Assembly (NCBI GenBank): GCA_050015055.1 | Contig: JBEKCD010000004.1 | Coordinates: 1-64,000 of the forward strand | Length of the DNA stretch: 64,000 nucleotides | Source: JBEKCD01 sp050015055 | GTDB taxonomy: Archaea; Thermoproteota; Bathyarchaeia; Bathyarchaeales; Bathycorpusculaceae | Direction of reading: 5' to 3' | Shown: positions 60,340 to 64,000 of the stretch, in pieces | Layout: each line of letters begins with the position of its first letter | Position numbering within the stretch: position 1 is the stretch's first letter | The notes under the pieces: generated by a model | What the model was told of the DNA's origin: nothing | Database searches by the model: none | The model's input: only the letters and a program-made list of their open reading frames with translations | Made by a program: the position numbers and the translations under genes

Positions 60340-61272
60340 ATGAGGATTTTTAGCGATGTGTCAGAGGTCATAGGGAACACGCCATTAGTGAGGTTGAACC
60401 GCTTAGCGAATGGTCTTCGATGCACCGTTGTCGCAAAGCTTGAATCGAAAAACCCAGGCGGAAGCGTGAAAGACAGGATATGCCTCAGCATGATCACGGA
60501 GGCCGAAAGGCAAGGACTCATCAAGAGGGACACCGTCATAATTGAGCCGACGAGTGGAAACACGGGAATCGGTCTTGCAATGATGGCAGCTGTGAGAGGC
60601 TATCGTCTGATTCTTGCGATGCCCGAAACAATGAGTGTAGAGAGGCGCAGCCTTCTAAGAGCTTACGGGGCAGAACTCGTTCTGACGCCAGGTGCCGAAG
60701 GCATGAGAGGAGCCATCAAGAAGGCCGAGGAACTAGCGAACCAAACGCCCAGTTCTTTCATGCCACAACAATTCAAGAACCCGGCAAACCCCAAGATCCA
60801 TCGCGAAACAACGGCTGTAGAAATATGGAAAGACACGGAAGGAAAAGTGGACATCCTTGTTGCCGGAGTTGGAACAGGAGGCACCATAACAGGCGTTGCC
60901 GAGTACATAAAGCCCAAGAAAAAACAGTTCAAAGCAATCGCAGTCGAACCATTCAACTCGCCAGTTCTCAGCGGAGGCAAGCCAGGCCCACACAAGATTC
61001 AAGGAATCGGCGCCGGATTCAAACCCGACATCCTAAACATGGAGTTAATCGACGAAATAATAAAGGTGAAAGACGAGGAAGCCATGGAAACGGCAAGACA
61101 GCTTGCCAAGAAAGAAGGATTACTCGTAGGCATTTCTTCAGGAGCCGCAGCCTTCGCGGCGCTGGAAGTCGCAAGGAGGGCGGAGAACGAAGGCAAACTC
61201 TTAGTCGTAGTTTTTCCTGACACCGGAGAACGGTACCTCAGCACTCCCTTATTCCAAACAGAACAACAGTGA
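60340..61272 (+). CDS. cysK: Cysteine synthase (O-acetylserine sulfhydrylase)
   Basis: 310 residues with the PLP lysine in LESKNPGGSVKDRICLSMIT (K44), substrate loop IIEPTSGNTGIGLAMMAAVR, phosphate loop VAGVGTGGTITGVAEYIKPK, and C-terminal VGISSGAAAFAALEVARRAE with the PLP serine. It makes cysteine from O-acetylserine and sulfide. TATA TTTAAAGG at about 60286. It is followed by a broken cysE gene, so the O-acetylserine must come from another source or CysK uses a different substrate such as O-phosphoserine (inference). Confidence 0.95.
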   Translation: MRIFSDVSEVIGNTPLVRLNRLANGLRCTVVAKLESKNPGGSVKDRICLSMITEAERQGLIKRDTVIIEPTSGNTGIGLAMMAAVRGYRLILAMPETMSVERRSLLRAYGAELVLTPGAEGMRGAIKKAEELANQTPSSFMPQQFKNPANPKIHRETTAVEIWKDTEGKVDILVAGVGTGGTITGVAEYIKPKKKQFKAIAVEPFNSPVLSGGKPGPHKIQGIGAGFKPDILNMELIDEIIKVKDEEAMETARQLAKKEGLLVGISSGAAAFAALEVARRAENEGKLLVVVFPDTGERYLSTPLFQTEQQ

Positions 61273-61384
61273 CCAGTCATGAGAAGTGCCAGAAAAAGAG
61301 AGCAAGCCGCAAAAAGCGATCCTGGTCAAATCTCAAAACAGCAATTGACCTTCGCGAAGAACGACAAGAACTCCAGAAAATCAA

Positions 61385-61566
61385 ATGGCTTTTGGTCCCA
61401 GCGAACTCACGCAAATTGCTGACAAGCTGATGACTTCTTATGCCTTCCACGGCGATCTTCAGCACTTGAAAGGAGGAGATTTGCTTTCGAAGCAGAGAAT
61501 ATTCGGAATTCTGAACGACATCAGGGCAATCCTCTTCCCCAATTTGCTGGGCGATACCTCACTCAC
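61385..61566 (+). pseudogene. cysE: Serine O-acetyltransferase (cysE/epsC) 5' fragment
   Basis: ATG 61385 gives MAFGPSELTQIADKLMTSYA then FHGDLQHLKGGDLLSKQRIF, GILNDIRAILFPNLLGDTSL. This is the helical N-terminal domain of plant/EpsC-type serine acetyltransferase (S-Y-x-x-H-G-x-x-x-H-L, I-L-x-D-I-R-A-I-L-F-P). The catalytic left-handed beta-helix is missing: the frame hits CGCGCGCGC at 61566-61574 and becomes nonsense. It lies directly behind cysK, its pathway partner. Confidence 0.75.
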
Positions 61567-61574
61567 GCGCGCGC
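61566..61574. repeat. GC tract at break of cysE
   Basis: CGCGCGCGC; coding similarity stops at its first base. Here the 5' rather than the 3' part of the gene is kept. Confidence 0.7.
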
Positions 61575-61763
61575 CAGTGTCTAAAACGGTGCGACCTCAC
61601 TACCTTCACACTCGAAAACCGGATTGAGGAACATGCATGCACGCTTGATGTTGAATCTCGTCGGTCTAACACGTCATAGTAACGTGAAACCTAAAGAGAG
61701 ACGTTTGACTACAGATTATTGTGTCAAGCGCAAAGACGTGTTTAGGAATGGAGTTGGGAAAAG

Positions 61764-62264
61764 ATGAGTGAAACTGTCCCATTCGATATTGAAACAACAG
61801 GAACTAGTCCTATTTCAAGTAGGATAATCATGATTGGAATAGGAGATAATATTTTCTTCAACAAAGATGAGAAGGAACTATTGAAGGATTTTCAAGCATA
61901 TCTAAAAAGAAAATCTAACAAGAACGTAAAGATAACTGGATGGAAAATAAAAACATACGATATCCCTTTCTGTAATATTAGAGCTTTGAAATATGGCATT
62001 GCTTTGCCCATGGAGCATGGTGCATTCGAAATAGAAGATCTAGCTGAGTTCTTTCAGTTCGGGCCAGAACCTATCCGCGCTTCAGATTTAGCAGATTTCT
62101 TAGGGTTGTCAAAACACAAGGAAGAATCTTCTCACATACCAGATGTTTATTTGTCTCTAACGAACGACGCACTAACAGTAGAAAGAATTAAGAAGCATCT
62201 GAGGACTCACCTCGAGTTCGTAATGGAATTAAGAGACAAGCTTTATGCATGCGGTTGGTTATAG
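61764..62264 (+). CDS. RNase H-fold 3'-5' exonuclease-like protein, 166 aa
   Basis: ExoI motif VPFDIETTGTSPISSRIIMI (D-x-E), ExoII region VKITGWKIKTYDIPFCNIRA and ExoIII region SSHIPDVYLSLTND. In the related PolB/YprB-like exonucleases ExoII is usually G-x-N-x-x-x-F-D; here Asn is Lys, but the Asp is kept (YDIPF). Likely a DEDD nuclease acting on DNA or RNA ends. Stands alone. Composition is more AT-rich than its neighbours, hinting at transfer (inference). Confidence 0.7.
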   Translation: MSETVPFDIETTGTSPISSRIIMIGIGDNIFFNKDEKELLKDFQAYLKRKSNKNVKITGWKIKTYDIPFCNIRALKYGIALPMEHGAFEIEDLAEFFQFGPEPIRASDLADFLGLSKHKEESSHIPDVYLSLTNDALTVERIKKHLRTHLEFVMELRDKLYACGWL

Positions 62265-62788
62265 TCCATGAAAGGATAGCCCATACGAATAGCGCGTTAA
62301 GTCTTTCCATTGCATCACCAAAGGTGCCTATTCTCTTTTGTTCCAGGGTTTCTCTTCTCATCAAGTCTTGAACTTCTCCGGTTATCCCTCCTTGACACTT
62401 GGCTGCACAACTGTTCGCATGAACTCTCTAAGCAAGCCTGCTGGAACGTTGCATATTGTAACGTTTTCAAAGAAATACCGCGTTGGCTTTAATGTACTCT
62501 ATCCAAGAATGCTGAACTTTTCCGCAGTCAACTGTGTAATGCGGACAGCAACTGCCTTCTTACAGATGATCGCACTTGATTTCCTGCCGCACGTACTTTT
62601 CCCCCAGAAAGACTAGTCGCGACGCGCTACTCAAACTCATCTAAGTTGGTCTAACACACATTCTGTCCAATCATATTCAGATCATATAGTGGACCGGGAG
62701 CAGGGTATGTCAGCGCACGCAAATCGGAAATGGGCACATCGTAATTTTCCAAGATACGACTTCGCAGTTGTTCCTTCAGCCCAGCCCT
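62265..62788. other. Gene-free stretch
   Basis: A 92-residue plus frame at 62338-62616 is open but has no ribosome site or known pattern. GCGCG-type fragments occur at 62289 and 62632. I see no supported feature. Confidence 0.45.
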
Positions 62789-63946
62789 TCAGGTTTCCTT
62801 ATCTATGGACGTTGCGTTTCTGATTGACAGTTCAAGCTGGTCGCCAAAGCCTTTTTTGACATAGGCGTTTTTGATGACTATTCTGTCGCCAACATTCAAG
62901 TCTTTCACCGAATCTGCATGGTTTCGCCACGCCGAAACCCACATCCTGCCTGTCTCGTCTTTCAACTCGAAAGTAGCCAGCTTCAGAATCTCCTGTTTCG
63001 AAGTTTTCACTTCCCTAACCATCGGCCTCGTCGCAACTTCTCCCACAACGTTGATCTGGCCCAAACCCTCCTTCAAACTCGCCAGCGGCGAAAACTCTGA
63101 AAGGGCTTGAACACCAACATAGGTTGCCGAGTCAACGTGAACCTCCAACCCTCCACCAGCTGCTTTCTTGACCTTTCCATTCACTACCTGCAACCCCGCG
63201 CCAACCTTAACCAAGCCTTCAATCTCGTCAACCTTCTCGTTCCAAACCACGACCGCCACTTCCCTAGAACCGTCGGACAAGATAAACCGCATAACCTTGC
63301 CAACGCTTGAATCCGACCTCTCAAACTCCGACACCGAACCCAACCGCTTAACAGTCCCAGCCAAGTTCACCTTGTGGCCTTTCTGAACGTTCGACAGCTC
63401 GTCAATCTTCGTCGTAAACTTGCCGATCGAAGGATAATCCTTCGACTTCACGTCCGCCGGGTTAACCTCGACAATGCACTTCTCTCCAATGTGCACTTCG
63501 ACTTTCCCACCGAAATCCTCGCGAGTGTAGCCGTGACGAAAACGAACTATCTCGCCAACCTTCACCCCGCCAGACTCTGCCAAACCCGCCTTGTCGTTCC
63601 ACAAAACCACCCGCAGAACCCCGCTCTCATCAGCGATGAGCAAACTTGCAAACCTCCCTTTCCTGTTGCCGTTGAAAGCCCGCGGAGAAAAAACAGCGAC
63701 AACCCGCCCGACAACGCTGATGCCATTCAGTCCTGGAATCAAGTCCCTCATCAATAGGACGTGCACAGTAGCCTCACCGCCCAGAATCTCACAGCCGAAT
63801 CCCGCTGCAATCATCCTCAGAAGAGCCTCATCCGAAATCAGGCCTCCAGCCCTACTTCTCTCCGCCTCCAGCTTCTCCAGAACAGATTCCCTCGAAACCC
63901 CGGGACAACTCGAAAGAATGCGCTCAACAATCTCGTCAAACGACAT
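62789..63946 (-). CDS. rpa: Replication protein A-like single-strand DNA-binding protein, 385 aa
   Basis: N-terminal helical ~60 residues, then three OB folds: ~65-165 (LNGISVVGRVVAVFSPRAFN, ASLLIADESGVLRVVLWNDK), ~180-275 (KVNLAGTVKRLGSVSEFERS, VAVVVWNEKVDEIEGLVKVG) and ~290-380 (INVVGEVATRPMVREVKTSK, RMWVSAWRNHADSVKDLNVG). No zinc finger. RPA coats single-stranded DNA in replication, repair and recombination. Upstream on the minus strand the window ends at a TATA-like TTTAATAAACTTTATAG. Confidence 0.9.
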   Translation of the reverse strand: MSFDEIVERILSSCPGVSRESVLEKLEAERSRAGGLISDEALLRMIAAGFGCEILGGEATVHVLLMRDLIPGLNGISVVGRVVAVFSPRAFNGNRKGRFASLLIADESGVLRVVLWNDKAGLAESGGVKVGEIVRFRHGYTREDFGGKVEVHIGEKCIVEVNPADVKSKDYPSIGKFTTKIDELSNVQKGHKVNLAGTVKRLGSVSEFERSDSSVGKVMRFILSDGSREVAVVVWNEKVDEIEGLVKVGAGLQVVNGKVKKAAGGGLEVHVDSATYVGVQALSEFSPLASLKEGLGQINVVGEVATRPMVREVKTSKQEILKLATFELKDETGRMWVSAWRNHADSVKDLNVGDRIVIKNAYVKKGFGDQLELSIRNATSIDKET

Positions 63947-64000
63947 CTCTGCTTCAACGGTGCAAGAGTGAAATCACTAACGCTATAAAGTTTATTAAAA

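Noticed and set aside
503..61574. GC tracts as artificial restriction-site or linker joins
   Set aside because: Considered because GCGCGC is a restriction site, but run lengths vary (6-10), flanks differ and several tracts lie at natural stop codons. Not excluded without reads, so kept as an alternative in the main finding.
62338..62616. 92-residue plus-strand frame
   Set aside because: No ribosome site, no pattern, overlapping a second frame of equal quality.
1..64000. CRISPR arrays, rRNA genes and complete insertion sequences
   Set aside because: I looked for regularly spaced repeats, rRNA motifs and full transposases with inverted ends and found none; the repeats seen are R hairpins and GC runs, which are not regularly spaced.

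Overview
The window is chromosomal DNA of an archaeon, most probably a member of the Thermoproteota and plausibly of the Bathyarchaeia (inference). Direct signs are an exosome (Rrp4/Rrp41/Rrp42)-SBDS-proteasome alpha-L37Ae-Pcc1 gene string, HerA, RPA, TrmB and Lrp regulators, archaeal type IV pilin signals, KaiC-like and FlaI/TadC-like genes, TATA-box promoters, and tRNA genes with bulge-helix-bulge introns. Flavodiiron, hemerythrin-like and ferredoxin-type genes fit an anaerobic life.

Layout. 1-7.2 kb is an accessory zone of small genes (zinc ribbons, cupin, secreted protein, TrmB, MFS transporter) separated by a hairpin repeat here called R. 7.5-11.9 kb is the conserved RNA-processing/proteasome operon, all on the minus strand. 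11.9-15.1 kb has an integrase relic and membrane proteins. 15.5-18.5 kb holds a hemerythrin/PAS sensor, a flavodiiron protein and a divergent HTH regulator around a palindrome. 18.6-36.2 kb is mixed metabolism: DUF488, TrmO, NfeD-stomatin, Vps62-like, nitroreductase, DNA glycosylase, methyltransferases, acetyltransferases, nucleoside phosphorylase, EamA transporter, class II aldolase and HerA. 37.2-48.8 kb is a type IV pilus locus with a 1615-residue pilin-headed adhesin, two pilin-like proteins, two TadC-type membrane proteins, a FlaI-type ATPase, a small pilin and a KaiC-like protein with a broken Walker A. 49-52 kb is a tRNA-Leu-associated island. 52-61.6 kb holds DUF362, cytochrome b5-like, two cohesin/dockerin surface proteins, RpiA, a three-exon tRNA-Met and CysK. 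61.7-64 kb has an exonuclease and RPA.

The most unusual signal is a set of alternating (GC)n tracts, about 30 of them. Runs of 8 bases or more were seen only outside intact genes or at relics. Many sit exactly where a recognisable gene fragment starts or ends: cysE, a nitroreductase, dockerin pieces, an integrase, and a copy of the giant adhesin's last domain enclosed by two tracts. A second signal is the R hairpin, with apparently compensatory stem changes, found only in the first 7.2 kb and around one acetyltransferase gene in the tRNA-Leu island. The two families point to cassette-like or breakpoint-driven gene turnover that no annotated recombinase in the window explains.
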